A DNA stretch of 64,000 bases from Chaetoderma sp. LZ-2023a (GCA_034401795.1 CM067369.1:191008159-191072158); one strand, 5' to 3'; numbered from the stretch's first letter, positions 11,168 to 21,759 are shown. Program-made: numbers and translations. Notes: generated from the sequence alone by a model not told the origin.

Positions 11168-13615
11168 CTGCCTTATACAAGGAGCCATGATATATTAATG
11201 TATCGCAATATTTTCTTCATGATATATTGTGAAATAGGCAATGGCAATATCGTGCACTTCTGGACAGAGCTATGATGGCAGCTAACATGTGCCGTAATTG
11301 ATTATGACATCAGATAATTGAGTGACCGATTAGATCCATCCATTATTTTGCTAACGAATTTATTACTCATCAGAGCAAAAGATTGACATCAAAATTTGAA
11401 ACATAATTTCAAGATAACTATTTTCAACAGAATGTTTATTAAATTACAATTCATCAAATCCATACAATTCATACACTTCCTTCCATACACTGACAGCCCT
11501 TTCAATTTTGGCAAAGAAGCTCTGTCAAAATGAGTGTCACATCCGGTAACATGTATTTGATTATGATGCCAGATACTTGAGGGACAGATTGGATCCCTAT
11601 AATACATATAAAATACTGACAATGCCTTATTTACTAACCTAGAGACATTTGAGTGACCGATTAGATCCCTCCATTACCCAATGGTGCTTAGACACCATTT
11701 TGTGAACAAGTTCTCACAATGAGGCTAAGGATGCTCAAATTCATATCTTCTTCAGTAAATTATAGCATTCTATGGAAATACTGAATCATATACACACTAT
11801 ATAAATCAGTCATATGGAAGCAGTAGGTGACGTGCCTTTACTGAGCTATAATAAGATATTGTTTGTTATGATTGATTTACCCTCTACCTATAAGGAGATG
11901 CGGGCACTGCATTTGTGTATGTGAAACAATGATTCCAATGTTTGTAACTGCGGTACTAAACGTATTAATCGTAAACGGCTATTCATAGAAAGGTGGGAAA
12001 TAAAGATGTTTGGAACATGTGCGTGAAAAATTTGATTTCAGATCTTAATCTTAATTGGCCGATATGAATCAGAAATTAGACCATGAAATATGTTCATACA
12101 AAAGCATTCCATGTATCAATACAGATGCGACCCCTTTAGAGTGGTGGTGAGTTAATCACCAAACGTATTCGACAAGCTATAAATATGATTGTAAATACAT
12201 GTATATGTGTATTTGTGCCACAAATGTTCCCTCGGAGAGGCTTTTGAGCTTCGCACGCTGTGTTGTTACTTCAAAACGAACAATGCTAAAGCCTGATATG
12301 GTTAACATGTTGTAACTTTAGCAGCCAATTTATAACTGTGAGATTCATACTTCAAGACTTTATCAAAATGTCAAGGCCATCTCCCGGGTGAAATGGTGAC
12401 TATTTTGAAACTAATTTGACTGGAATTTATTGTTGCAGCAGCAACATATTCCAGACAAATTGGTTTCAAAATAGTCAACATAATATTTTACCACAAATCT
12501 GATCAGTAAACTCACAATATTGGCTTATTGAATGTCCATTTGCAAGGCAAAAGAGCACTATTTTTTGTTTTGTTTTATCACTGGTATTAAATGTCTCCGT
12601 TATCGCGCCACTCATTCCAGTGATAAATGTTCTAATCTAGAATGCTCTTGGTCTGCTTAATCACCATTCTCAAAACCATTACAGAAGCTGATATTGGCCT
12701 GCTTCGCGTGGAAAGGATTAATATGTTGTAAATTGCTGATATGTTTTTTAATTAGATAGATTTTAATAGTGTTTTCTTACCATCCATAATGATAATAATA
12801 TTCTATTATCAAATCAAAAACAAAATAAACATAAAAGAAACTAGCTAACAGCCAAATGTCAATCGGGTGGGGATTAGTGCACTAACTCTTTGTACCCTGA
12901 CCATCTGTAATTCCAATTTCAAACTAATTATACTAGGAACTGTTGGATAGTATTATTATTCAACATAATATTCATTAAATTAAATCAAATTTTCCGGGTT
13001 AATAATGCAATAGGCAATCATCATCGTTTCAAGGCAAGCATCTAGTTGACGTGTTGACTATTTTCTACCTAACTTAACAGGACACTTTCACTGTCTTAGG
13101 GAACAACAAATTCCCGTCTCCAAGTTGTTCATGCCTAGAACAACGACAGCAGTCAATTTATTTTCAAAATGCTCTATGTAATGTTTCTTTCATTTCAGAT
13201 GCTATGAATTACTCACATATTTTTTATATAATTCGATGGTTTTAAAATATGGTGCTCTTTGATAGTCTTATTCTCTTTATTACTGGATGAGGAAGGGTAA
13301 AAATTAATAAATATAAATGAATAAAATACTTTTATGAAAGGTTGGAAACACCAGTTTCTATTGATCCTCCTAAGAGGAATGTGTGCATGTATGATGTCCC
13401 ATCTCCTATACCAAACCAGACCAATGTCAATACTTGTCTTATACAAGGAGCCACGATGTATTGATGTATCGCAATATTTTCTTCATGATATATTGTGATA
13501 TAGTCAATGGCAATACCATGACAGAGCTATGAGGTCAGCTAACATGTGCCATAATTGAGTATGACATCAGATCATTGAATGACATATTAGATCTCTCCAT
13601 TATTTTGCTAATACT
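11168..13615. repeat. Dispersed intronic repeat, two long copies and one partial
   Basis: Sequence at about 11168-11355 recurs at about 13436-13615 with roughly 80-90 percent identity by eye: CTTATACAAGGAGCCA, CGCAATATTTTCTTCATGAT, GACAGAGCTATGA, AGCTAACATGTGCC and TTAGATC(C/T)(A/C)TCCATT follow in the same order. A third partial copy covers about 11525-11690 (ATGTATTTGATTATGATG, GAGTGACCGATTAGATC). No coding potential. The intervals between copies, apart from the hairpin at 12397, show nothing recognisable. Confidence 0.6.
12397..12480. mobile_element. Stand-alone hairpin element (MITE core alone)
   Basis: An 84-base palindrome whose arms begin TTGACTATTTTGAAAC and pass through TTTG(A/T)CTGGAAT to a TTGTTGCAGCAGCAACA loop stem. 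The inner arm motif (TTTTGAAACTAATTTGACTGG) is the same as the core of the larger MITEs at 1385, 4369, 14500 and 46250, but here the outer MITE arms are absent. It may be an independent snap-back element, or a deletion product. Confidence 0.55.
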
Positions 13616-13967
13616 TTACTGCAAGCGACGTCATGAATGCCCACGTATGCTCAATACAATTACACCAGTATGTACACCATTTACCAAATTATATGTTAGG
13701 CTATTCGGCCCGGTGTTGGCATGGTGTCAGCACAATAATCTGCATTATCAGGGTGGCAGTTGGTGTTCACATTCACAAAAAAATACATTCTTTCACCAGC
13801 TCACATCGATCTTAATCCTTTAACCCGTCCAATGACAATATCTCAGTTCGACTGTTACAACAACAGTTCCCAGTCAAGTAGTCGATTACGTTTTCATTTC
13901 CGGTCTGCAAGGGTAAAAGGGTTAATTTGTAAGAAATACATATAACATGTCTATGATCACTTTGTAG

Positions 13968-14335
13968 ATTTTGAGCGTCTAATTGATGTTGTGCGGAATG
14001 AGTGCTGCGTGCGCCACTGCCTGTTTGTAGAGCGACAAATAGTCGATATTCAGAATTACCTTCAAGAAGACATGGCTTCAAAGTTTATCAATCTCGTATA
14101 CAACGATCTGGATGAAAAGATAGAAATAAACCAGGAGGAGCAACGACGTCTCAAGGATATGATCACCCATGTTAAACATGAAGTGTTCTCTGACGAGGAT
14201 TGGTTACAGTACAATATCCTCTGGAAGCACGACCAAGGAATAGATAGCGATCATCACATGGATTACTTGGCAAGGATGTGCGAGGATGTACTGGAATGTA
14301 TTACAGGAACAATAGATCATAGTTTCGCTACTGTG
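13968..14335 (+). CDS. NACHT-WD40 protein, third exon in window
   Basis: An exon of 368 bp between acceptor CTTTGTAG and donor GTAAGG. Its first two bases complete an Asp codon, then FERLIDVVRNECC and a helical, acidic region follow with DMASKFINLVYNDLDEKIE and a conserved-looking HMDYLARMCEDVLECI segment. It ends in phase 0 at 14335. This is the pre-NACHT linker of NWD1/NWD2-like proteins, where 'y...f...l...i..' helices precede the P-loop exon. A MITE lies 25 bp inside the following intron. Confidence 0.8.
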
Positions 14336-14360
14336 GTAAGGATAGTCTCTTACCATACCG

Positions 14361-14718
14361 TTCAATGGACCTTTCCAGTTTTAGCTATGCTCTGCCCAAC
14401 TCTAGCTAAGCTCCACCCACACCTCGCTCCTATTGGGATCGATCGATCCTTGAAGCACCTGACTATTTAATTTAAAGAAAACTTTACAGGTATGCTGTTG
14501 AATATTTTGGAACTAATTTGACTGGGCGCTGTTGCTGCCATTTGTTTATTAAATAGCAAAGATATACAATTCGTAAAATATGTCGGACTATTAAGCGTTT
14601 AAGTCGGACTAAATCGAGTCATTCATGACGTAATGATTGGGATGTTATTCTACACGCCACGTAATTGATTATGACGTCATATGACGTCATATAATGGATG
14701 AATAACCTGGAAATGTCT
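14361..14718 (-). mobile_element. Palindromic-core MITE copy
   Basis: Begins CAATGGACCTTTCCAGTTTT and runs through CATCGATCGATCCCAATAG on the complementary strand and the left half of the core palindrome (14500-14540). The right palindrome half is largely deleted. It continues into the CRE arm (ATTATGACGTCATATGACGT at 14660-14690) and ends CTGGAAATGTCTATTA. It lies within 30 bp of a functional splice donor. Confidence 0.7.
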
Positions 14719-15902
14719 ATTATGATTAGCAGCATTAGCATGATCGAAATGATCCAGTTAATATTAGCCTAGACAATAGAGATGATGAGTTAGCTCAAAC
14801 TGATTTATATGAACCATCAAGTTAGCTAACTCATGTGTCTGTCCATGCTAACTCATCATCCGCCTGGTCCAACTGTGTACATTTACCCTTGAATTGTATC
14901 CGGTGGGTGAATTTAGTTCATACCATCACCTTTCTGATTCATATCATTATGGCTACAGTATTTTCGCGTATATGCTCCGTCAACCCTATATTAAAAGAAA
15001 ATTATGTCACTGTACTGAAGTATTATAGAACATGTTGCTATTACGCTCCTACGGTTCCACAGCCTCAGTATCGAATCTCTGATTTCATATCCCATTCACA
15101 CCATATCTAGGCTGTTTTTATTTCAGTTTATAATTCGAAATAGCGTGCAGCTCAGGAGCTAACTGTGTTCTCAGGTTAAGTAGCCCCGCGCGATAGTGAC
15201 TACATCAAGCTGCCGCCTCCTTCCCTCATAGAATCCTCCTGTTAAGGTCTATAAATGCCTGTTCAAACCTGTCAACCAATCATATCCATCGGCAATGCAG
15301 ACAATTAGAATTCGTGCAATGGTGGTTTAATGCCACACAATAATAGTACGATGTGATGGAACATCTTAGCAAGTACACGATAGGAGCCATACCAAAAATT
15401 CGACAGAAAAGGAATGAGGATTCGGACACCAACATATTTATGGTCCCACTAAGGCGATTGACCGGCTCTCGCCCAGACGTGTCTCCAAAGTAGGGTCTGT
15501 ACGACAGTCTATTCCATGATTTGGATCACATCTTGAAAATAGAGAATATGGTAATCTAAATTTAGACTCAACTGTCCATATAGGCATATGATATACCGGA
15601 ACTAATATCTTGTTCACAACTTTATATCGCTTTTCCCACTTCAATCGTAATATATTCAAAATATTCAACAGCTTACCTAAATAGACTGTATGAAATTGAC
15701 ATACTATGACTTCAGATCTACCGTTGTTGGTTGCCAATCAAACGTCTATGGACATAATTTAAGAGATAGACTCACACATTCAGAATTACCCTCACCATCT
15801 ACCCACCCATTCACATAAGGAGCGATATTAATACATATATATTCATGTTAAATTCTAGCAGTAGGTCTTAACTAATGGATTATCTTTGATTGATGGTTTC
15901 AG
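14719..15902. other. Intron sequence with a MITE scrap
   Basis: No gene seen. ATATTCAAAATATTCAACAGCTTACCT at about 15650-15677 is the right end of the MITE core palindrome, so a truncated copy sits here. The - strand open frame over 15438-15737 has no recognisable domain. The interval ends at the acceptor GATGGTTTCAG. Confidence 0.45.
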
Positions 15903-16109
15903 AAGAACGACTCGATACCAGATGCACTGTATCAAGAGGTTGTGATGCATTGGCGTCACTGTCTTCATATTGGTCAGGACATGTGTGACTTATCGAGGGT
16001 AATCCAGCTAATTGAGGCATACCTAGATAGATCTATAGGACAACCACTCGTACTATATGGCACATCTGGGGTTGGCAAGTCAACTCTTTTGTCGAAGATT
16101 GCACTGAAG
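15903..16109 (+). CDS. NACHT-WD40 protein, fourth exon in window (NACHT P-loop)
   Basis: A 207-bp exon, phase 0 at both ends, with acceptor TGGTTTCAG and donor GTATGC. It encodes a segment beginning KNDSIPDALYQEVVMHW, which matches the 'lYqEv..H...C' lead-in of NWD-type NACHT domains, then the Walker A motif GTSGVGKSTLLSK, complete with the GKS triad. The NACHT module binds ATP or GTP and drives oligomerisation in STAND-class signal proteins. The next exon does not start until 41765, beyond 25.7 kb of nested transposons. Confidence 0.9.
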
Positions 16110-16175
16110 GTATGCAATACGTGCTGCCGCTACCGCCGCCGCTGTTACTACTACTACTGCTGCTGCTGCTACTGA

Positions 16176-16255
<80 letters not shown>
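16176..16255. repeat. (TAC)n microsatellite, left of nested insertion
   Basis: About 26 TAC units follow imperfect CTG/CTACTG repeats near the splice donor. It could be the left half of a microsatellite split by the LINE, or the LINE's own 3' tail (read as GTA repeats on the - strand). Serine-rich and valine-rich open frames over it are repeat artefacts. Confidence 0.9.
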
Positions 16256-16510
16256 ATTCTACAACTACAACATTTTTTAACCCGACGCTGACGCCGCCAG
16301 ACATACTTCATGGAGATTTCTTATAAAGGCTTACAAACTAATAGGTGAAATAGGAGGCTTGATAGTAGTATAGCCGGTAATAGAAAAATGCCACCACCCT
16401 CCACAGGCAACCGTTCCACGATCCACGGCTCCCACCGCCCTCTCAATTCCTGAGGCATAGGAATTTGAGACATTGGCCCAACAACATACATACAAGATAT
16501 GTATGCCCAA

Positions 16511-16543
16511 GGTTTAAGATCCTTGATATAGACTTTGTCAAAC
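16511..16543 (+). promoter_or_regulatory. Polinton core promoter of zinc-binding gene
   Basis: GGTTTAAGATCCTTGATATA (16511-16530) lies 33 bp upstream of the ATG at 16544. The same arrangement of TTTAA(A/G) followed by a TATA-like box precedes 16921 and most genes of the large Polinton, where the spacing to ATG is 20-37 bp. Confidence 0.55.
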
Positions 16544-16828
16544 ATGCATTATAATACATGCAAATGGCTCATGCGAGGTAAGCCTGTTCGATGCTTAAGG
16601 AACTGTGTTGGAGAATATTGTCGGACACACAATGCTCAGTTTTGGAAGGCTGCTGTTGGACCGAAGCAGTGCAGAGGATGCGGGGCAGGTATTTATACAG
16701 ATTGTGGACTATGTAAAGCATGTGGGGGTCGTAAACATTCCAACAGAATGAGCTACAAGAAGGCCTGTGCCAGGAGAAAGGTCAGTTTAGTTATGGACGA
16801 ACTTAAATGCGTCATGCCACGCATTTGA
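16544..16828 (+). CDS. Cysteine-rich zinc-binding Polinton protein
   Basis: A 94-residue intact protein. Cys/His spacing is the notable feature: CKWLMRG...CLRNCVGEYCRTHNAQ in the first half and CRGCG...CGLCKACGG in the second, giving two likely zinc-binding modules, followed by a basic tail. Small proteins with this 'C....C...C.geYC..H' plus 'C..CG...LC..C' layout occur in Polinton-like elements of aquatic invertebrates (family recollection; function unknown to me). The ATG at 16544 is preferred over an in-frame TTG at 16535 because of the promoter spacing. No equivalent was seen in the 16.8-kb Polinton. Confidence 0.65.
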   Translation: MHYNTCKWLMRGKPVRCLRNCVGEYCRTHNAQFWKAAVGPKQCRGCGAGIYTDCGLCKACGGRKHSNRMSYKKACARRKVSLVMDELKCVMPRI

Positions 16829-16889
16829 GACAACAACTCTTATATAGGCGCCTCGAAGATGGGTAGAAATCAAGCATTTAGAGACAGCC

Positions 16890-16920
16890 GGTTTAAAATC
16901 TAATATATAGACCTTGCATC
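16890..16920 (+). promoter_or_regulatory. Polinton core promoter before SAP/PolB fragment
   Basis: GGTTTAAAATCTAATATATA (16890-16909) followed by GACC lies 31 bp upstream of the ATG at 16921. It is nearly the same sequence as 16511-16533 in this element. Confidence 0.55.
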
Positions 16921-17660
16921 ATGGTTACTATAACACAGCTTCGAGTGATGGCAAAACAATTCGGTCTTAGATGCTATTCTAAAGCCTGCAAACCCGACCG
17001 CCTCCAGATGATTGCACGTGCCAATGCCGAGGATTGGCGAAAGTGACTCCCCGCCCTTGCCGAGGAGTGGATAAAGCGACTCTCCCGAGCACAACAAACA
17101 GGGAGGTTTCCGGCGCTCACCTCTGGGGATCCATGGAACACTCACACGAAAGCACAGCTGCTCCGTGAGTTTCGTCAGTTGTATGAGGAGACGACTGTCA
17201 GCGTACGGGCCAAAGCTGTAGCAACTCGGATGGCAAGCCATCCACAAGAACGCCTACCTCTTCTACAGAGAATCAGAAGACGATTGATGAGGGGCCGAGA
17301 TCTGAACCATTAGCCAGGAGTATGAGGCGAGAAGGTCAGCAGATACTCAACGAGCTTCTGGGTGAGAAGGAGACAGACGAGAGAGGGTGTCGAGCAGTAT
17401 GATGGACATTCTTCAGAGGACTAGAAGGAGACGTTACAGGTCGGATCATGGAGAAGATCCAGACCATACAGAACGCCTTCTACCTTCAGTATACCCACAC
17501 CTATCGAATCTGCCACATCCAGGATGGTAGGGTGATGCTCTTCCACAAGAACACTCGAGGAAATCCCTGGATGAATACACTAGGAGCAGCCAAGACTTGG
17601 GTAGAGGGAAGAGAGCAAGCCCGCCTCGACCCAGACAATAATGATCGAGGAGAAGGACGT
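16921..17660 (+). pseudogene. N-terminal fragment of Polinton DNA polymerase gene
   Basis: Starts with a SAP-like helix pair (ITQLRVMAKQFGLRCYSKA) that corresponds to ARLHAMARRFSLRGYSKAKK at the start of the 36.2-kb polymerase gene, has an in-frame TGA at 17044, then continues in frame with QTGRFPA and VRAKAVATRMASHP segments paralleled there by ETGRFPA and LRAKAVATRMADHP. After a frameshift near 17300 it carries SEPLARSMRREGQQILNE, and at about 17448-17650 NAFYLQYTHTYR, DGRVMLFHKN and REQARLDPDN, each with a close counterpart at 35.9-35.5 kb. Exonuclease and polymerase domains are absent. Confidence 0.75.
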
Positions 17661-17755
17661 AGAGCTCCCGCAGATGATGAGCATGTGGGAGATTGTGCAG
17701 AACAACACCACCTTAGACACCACCTACATAAACGATGAGTATCGAGTCTATCATC
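17647..17755 (+). pseudogene. Fragment homologous to the 29.3-kb Polinton gene
   Basis: About 34 codons including VELPQMMSMWEIVQNN and DTTYINDEYRV parallel VELPQVLNRWEIMQSN and DTTYVNDDYRV at 29333-29430 of the large element. It is fused directly after the polymerase N-terminal fragment and on the same strand, whereas in the large element those two genes lie 6 kb apart on opposite strands. It is followed by a TATCATCATC simple repeat (17745-17797). Confidence 0.7.
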
Positions 17756-18029
17756 ATCATCTATCATCATCATCTATCATCATCTATCATCATCAAGTTG
17801 TCTAGTATCGGGCAATACTGTTTAACATTTACTAATAATACATAGCGAGATTTGAACCGGCGATTTTAAGTGTATCTCGTCTATGCAGGCATTAATAAAA
17901 AAAATGACCTAGATTTAGCTGATAACCTTTTATAGCTATTTTGTGTGCTTAGGCGCATCGCATATTTTCTCGGGACAGAATCCCGAGTTGGAATGTGTGG
18001 AATGTATGTGCGTAAATACTGTACAGTGT

Positions 18030-18164
18030 GGTTGGTATAGCGCTATGGATACTTATCTCTAAATGGGCATTCGGATCATGTAATGTGCATGTTCAGAAGT
18101 TGGTATATCTCTGTGGATGCATGTCTCTAAATAGGTGTTCGGACCTTCCCATTTAGAGACATGA
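18030..18164. repeat. Subterminal repeats shared with the large Polinton
   Basis: Two degenerate units of the form GGTAT(A)...TCTCTAAAT(G)GG..TTCGGA(C)C, at about 18035 and 18100, correspond to the 66-67 bp units at 36217-36575 in the large element, which read GTCTCTAAATGGACGTTCAG. A reverse-complement CCATTTAGAGAC follows at about 18149. Both arrays lie just inside a terminal inverted repeat, suggesting a role in termini recognition or transcription (inference). Confidence 0.55.
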
Positions 18165-18305
18165 GGTATGGTATGTATTTGTGTGGCCCATGTCTCAAAT
18201 TCCTATGACTCAGGAATTGAGAGGGTGGTGGCAGCCGCGAATCGCGGAACCGTTGCCTGTGGATGGTGGTGGTATTTTTCTACTACTGGCTATACTACTC
18301 TTGAT

Positions 18306-19040
18306 TAATAGTATACGAATGACAATAAAAATGTATATATCAAAACAGTGTAAACTAAAATAATCTATTACTATATACCACAAAGATGGAATAACTACAT
18401 AGAAAACAAGCTTAATAAAGAGCTGATAACACAACATAATTCAACAAAACAATTACTACTTGCACACGGTGCGCTAGTAGGCCCGAAATGGTGAACATAG
18501 TCCACCAGGAAGTGGCGAGGTGACTCGGCAATAAGTAGCAGTAAGTTACTGCTGCTCATTGACGACAATGAGCCGACTTAAATTTAATTTCATCCGTGGG
18601 ATTTGTAAATTACCCCTGAACAAATCTGTTTACAGTATTCTTCTACAGTACCATGACATGTTAGCAGCCAACAAAGCAATACTTATTTTTAATGAAATTA
18701 CTAAAGGACACCTTTAAAATCCAATGTGAATTAATTATCCAACAAATTTCTAAAATTACCCAGGCCTATTGTAAGCCAAAAAATAACGTGCATTTTTTAC
18801 AAGTTCCTGAAATTACCCGGTCTATTCAGTTTGTCAACATTTAGTATTAAAACCAGTTAAAACATCAACAGATTTAGATGTTACATAGGATTAAAACGTA
18901 TATTTCAGTTCTAATACACAAAATAGAGTTTAGAGTGGTGGCATGATGAGTCTAGTATACGACAATGATACAGTGACCTTCAATAATCATTTTAGAAGCA
19001 ATTATTTAGCTCAATCAGTTCCTTCTCTAATATCTTTAAA
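18306..19040 (-). other. LINE 3' region downstream of ORF2
   Basis: AT-rich sequence between the small Polinton's right target duplication and the last recognisable ORF2 codons. No convincing coding frame is seen, consistent with LINE 3' untranslated sequence. The remaining 100 bases of the element lie left of the small Polinton (16258-16357), next to (TAC)n. Confidence 0.45.
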
Positions 19041-20242
19041 ACATCATTTTCCACAGAGACTAAATTGGTTTGAAACCATAAATTTTGGAACCACATTTTC
19101 CCCACAACATGCCAACCTATACAATTCATTATGAACACATTGCACAAATATGACATGGAAAATAGCCCTTACTGCAATTTGGAGATTTCCTGTTAATGCG
19201 TTACTCACTACTAAACACTTATGATTCCAGATGGCATGCAACCCTAGCAATAAAACACACAGGGTCAATTCCTTCTCACATTTTTCGATATTGGATTTTA
19301 TAGTAGATACGTCTCTAAATAAAAATGCTTCCTTCGATAAATTATCTGGTGTTAATTTGATACCAAATTTCACAAGAATCCTTTTAGTGAATTCCCCCAA
19401 AAACAGTAGCTTTTGAGCACTAAGTGAATAATTGTTCTATTCGATCTTCCTCAACTTTGCATAGGCAGCATCTATCAGACACTGCAATGCCACATTTGTT
19501 TGTACGACCCATAAACGTTAGTCTAACCGGCGCCATGCTAAATCATGTGCATCATTTGTAATAAAATGGAAATGTGTAATAAAATGAGAATGAAGGGTTT
19601 TCGATGTTGTTTTCCCGTTATTTGGCTCACAGCGCGAATTTGTCCATACATTAATTGCCACTGGAGCCTTTATCTGACTTTAATTGAAATCTGAAATTTA
19701 ATTTCTGATACCGCTATAATTAATATGTTCATCGTTCAGGACAAGTGTTGGTTGAAAATTGTAACAATTACCGGGTGTATTTGCTAACTGAAACCAATCA
19801 CTGGGAATAACATTTGTATGTGAATAAGCAACCTTTGAGCGTCAATATTTCTCATTGATGCTTTTCCTGAAAGTTTATTCATTGAAATCCATTCTCGGGA
19901 ATTTGGCTTTATCAAATCTGTTTAGATAGAGACGGTAAATTTAAAACAGAAAATATTAAAACAAATATTATCATTTGCCCCAGAGTTGTTGATTTAAAGC
20001 ACCGTGGCAAAAATTCTGGTGACTGTATTTCTCTTGTAAAAGTATGCCAGGCTCCAAATTGCTCTTTATTTCATAGGATTTAATAGGACTCAGGTTTATT
20101 CAGCCTCTATGTCCACCTCTTCAGTTGTGGATGAAACATAACACTCTCGCATGTGACTTTTATATACAATAGGAATTTTATTGAGGTTTTGGTAGAGCTG
20201 TATTAGACATAAATAGGCAGTCAATAGAATAGTGCTCTATGT
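19041..20242 (-). pseudogene. LINE ORF2, C-terminal part
   Basis: Continuation of ORF2 from 37007, read leftward. Just beyond the Polinton boundary the frame resumes with EHYSIDCLFMSNTALPK. At about 19545-19440 is the zinc-binding C-terminal module of L1/Tx1-like ORF2 proteins (RLTFMGRTNKCGIAVSDRCC then LCKVEEDRIEQLF), and at 19400-19044 the last segment with GLHAIWNHKCLVVSN, the usual 'aiW..R' C-terminal signature. Several frameshifts and stops intervene (for example near 20185 and 19420). Confidence 0.7.
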
Positions 20243-20745
20243 GGTAGTATATCCGGAGTCAAAATGATGCCACCTCAAAATGATACCACCTCAAGCACAT
20301 AAATAAATGGGGCAAAGGTTATCTACGTCACGGCCCGTCCTGGTAAAAATGTTTCGAACAAAAAAGTTATCTACGTCGCGACCCGTCCCGGTAGAAATGT
20401 TTTCGAACAAAAAGTTATCCACGTCGCGGCCCTCTCTACGCAAGGCAGGCCCCTACTGGGCGCCAATCGGCGATCCGTGGCCCCCACAGCTATCTCAAGC
20501 CCTGGGGCAGCCGATCGGCGATCCGTGGCCCCCACAGCTATCTACGTCGCAGCACGTCCGGGTAGATAACTTTTGCACCAATTATTTATCATGGAACGTG
20601 CCGGTAGATAACTTTTGCCCCAATTATTTATTGTGGCGTGTTCCGGTAGATAACCTTTTGCCCCAATTATTTATCATGGGGAATTCCGGTAGATAACTTT
20701 AGCCCCAATTATTTACCGTGGCGCGTTCCGGTGGATAACTTTTTG
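20243..20745 (+). repeat. Left terminal inverted repeat with internal tandem units
   Basis: Matches the reverse complement of 36618-37000. Internal structure: two or three units with GTTATC(T/C)ACGTCGCG and GGTAGAAATGTTTTCGAACA (20315-20430), a duplicated CGATCCGTGGCCCCCACAGC (20470-20545), and four to five roughly 43-bp units of CCGGTAGATAACTTTTGCCC plus CAATTATTTAT (20555-20740). The right arm has fewer units. The 129-codon open frame across it is a product of the repeats. Confidence 0.85.
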
Positions 20746-20784
20746 CCATCTACGCCGAGCATTATATACAAGATGGCATCATGA

Positions 20785-21759
20785 CTATGCATGAAGAGTT
20801 AAACTGAACAGAGTGAACGCCTCGAGAAATATCTGTGCCAGATCGAGCCCTGCTCCATCCGGTTCGATAGTGATCTTCATCCCCTCAGGGGCAGGGGCTA
20901 GCTGCTTCACTTTGCCGCCGGCTAAGAAACGTAGTTCTAGGACTATATGAGTCATTTGCGGGCTAGTGAGTCCGACTCGCTGAAGCTGTTTAACAGCACC
21001 CTTGGCTTTGGTGACATGTGACACACCATCTACCCATAGGATGCCCTCCTGGAGGTTAACAGCTTCTTCTGGGCCATCGAATGGACGATGCAGCAGGAGC
21101 TTTCCACCTGTAACCCCGATTTGGCGACCCACCCTCGTCAGGGAGACACCTTCACCTATGTAGGTGAGGAAGGATGATACCCGATTGTAGAGCTTTCGAA
21201 CTTTCCCATTCCTTTTCAAAACAGTGGAGAGGGGAGTAACCTCTGCGTCAATGACTGCAGGAGGTCTATATAGTGGCAACCATGTGTGCCAGTTACCACC
21301 AGGTCCAGCGCGGTACCACACTTCATTCTTCTCAAACATGAACTGCAGGTTTACCAGGGTCAATAGCAGACCCTCATGAGCCATCGTCGGGACACCGTTC
21401 AAATATGGTTTGACCAGATGAAAGCTGAGGTCGTCATTTAGGGTGTTGATGTCTGCCACCTCTGTATCCGAGACCTCAATCAATGGATCGAGGATGTACT
21501 TCCTCTTCGGGAAATCGTACAGAAATACGATCTTGTGGCCTTCTATGTTGCGGCACAGGCGCCCTTTCGACACATCCTTGAGGTCTGTGAGCATCTCCAC
21601 CCCATCACCACCAATGGGGTGGAGGGAGAATGCCTTTGAGCTTGCTTCGTACTGTAGGGCAAATGACTTGCCATCACTCTCTTCTACCTTGGCAGCATCA
21701 ACTGCGTACACATCTGCGAGGTCACCAAGACCAGTCGAGTGAGCAAATATGGGTTCCAT
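20785..21759 (-). CDS. Unknown Polinton protein, 324 aa, intact
   Basis: The longest uninterrupted reading frame of the element and its leftmost gene, reading toward the left end. I do not recognise it. It is soluble-looking with no membrane segment: an acidic N-terminal third, a YDFPKRKYILDPLIEV strand-rich stretch, then GGNWHTWLPLYRPP and basic KRNGKVRKLYNRVSSF segments, and a C-terminal part with LELRFLAGG. Its start shares a palindromic GTTTAAAC promoter core with the divergent gene at 21798. A virion or replication accessory role is possible; there is no evidence for either. It is notable for surviving intact among broken neighbours. Confidence 0.7.
   Translation of the reverse strand: MEPIFAHSTGLGDLADVYAVDAAKVEESDGKSFALQYEASSKAFSLHPIGGDGVEMLTDLKDVSKGRLCRNIEGHKIVFLYDFPKRKYILDPLIEVSDTEVADINTLNDDLSFHLVKPYLNGVPTMAHEGLLLTLVNLQFMFEKNEVWYRAGPGGNWHTWLPLYRPPAVIDAEVTPLSTVLKRNGKVRKLYNRVSSFLTYIGEGVSLTRVGRQIGVTGGKLLLHRPFDGPEEAVNLQEGILWVDGVSHVTKAKGAVKQLQRVGLTSPQMTHIVLELRFLAGGKVKQLAPAPEGMKITIEPDGAGLDLAQIFLEAFTLFSLTLHA

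Larger units (their letters stand above)
16364..18299. mobile_element. 1.94-kb Polinton-type element with perfect TSD
   Basis: Inverted terminal repeats of about 130 bp (16364-16495 and 18165-18299) begin AGTAGTATAGCC and share CCACAGGCAAC, CTCTCAATTCCTGAG and CATAGGAATTTGAGACAT. The element is flanked by exact 6-bp direct repeats CTTGAT (16358-16363 and 18300-18305), the target-duplication length of Polinton integrases, and its ends start with AG and finish with CT as in that class. Inside are a zinc-ribbon-like gene, a SAP/DNA-polymerase N-terminal fragment, a fragment homologous to the large element's 29.3-kb gene, and subterminal repeats also shared with it. It has no integrase or ATPase, so it is non-autonomous. 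Confidence 0.85.

Noticed and set aside
16033-16311. Poly-Ser and poly-Val open frames on the - strand
   Set aside because: Translations of the (TAC)n microsatellite; the same happens at 41272-41565.
20307-20696. 129-codon + strand open frame with repeated LSTSRPV motifs
   Set aside because: It lies wholly in the Polinton left terminal repeat and is the translation of its tandem units; the right repeat gives similar - strand frames.
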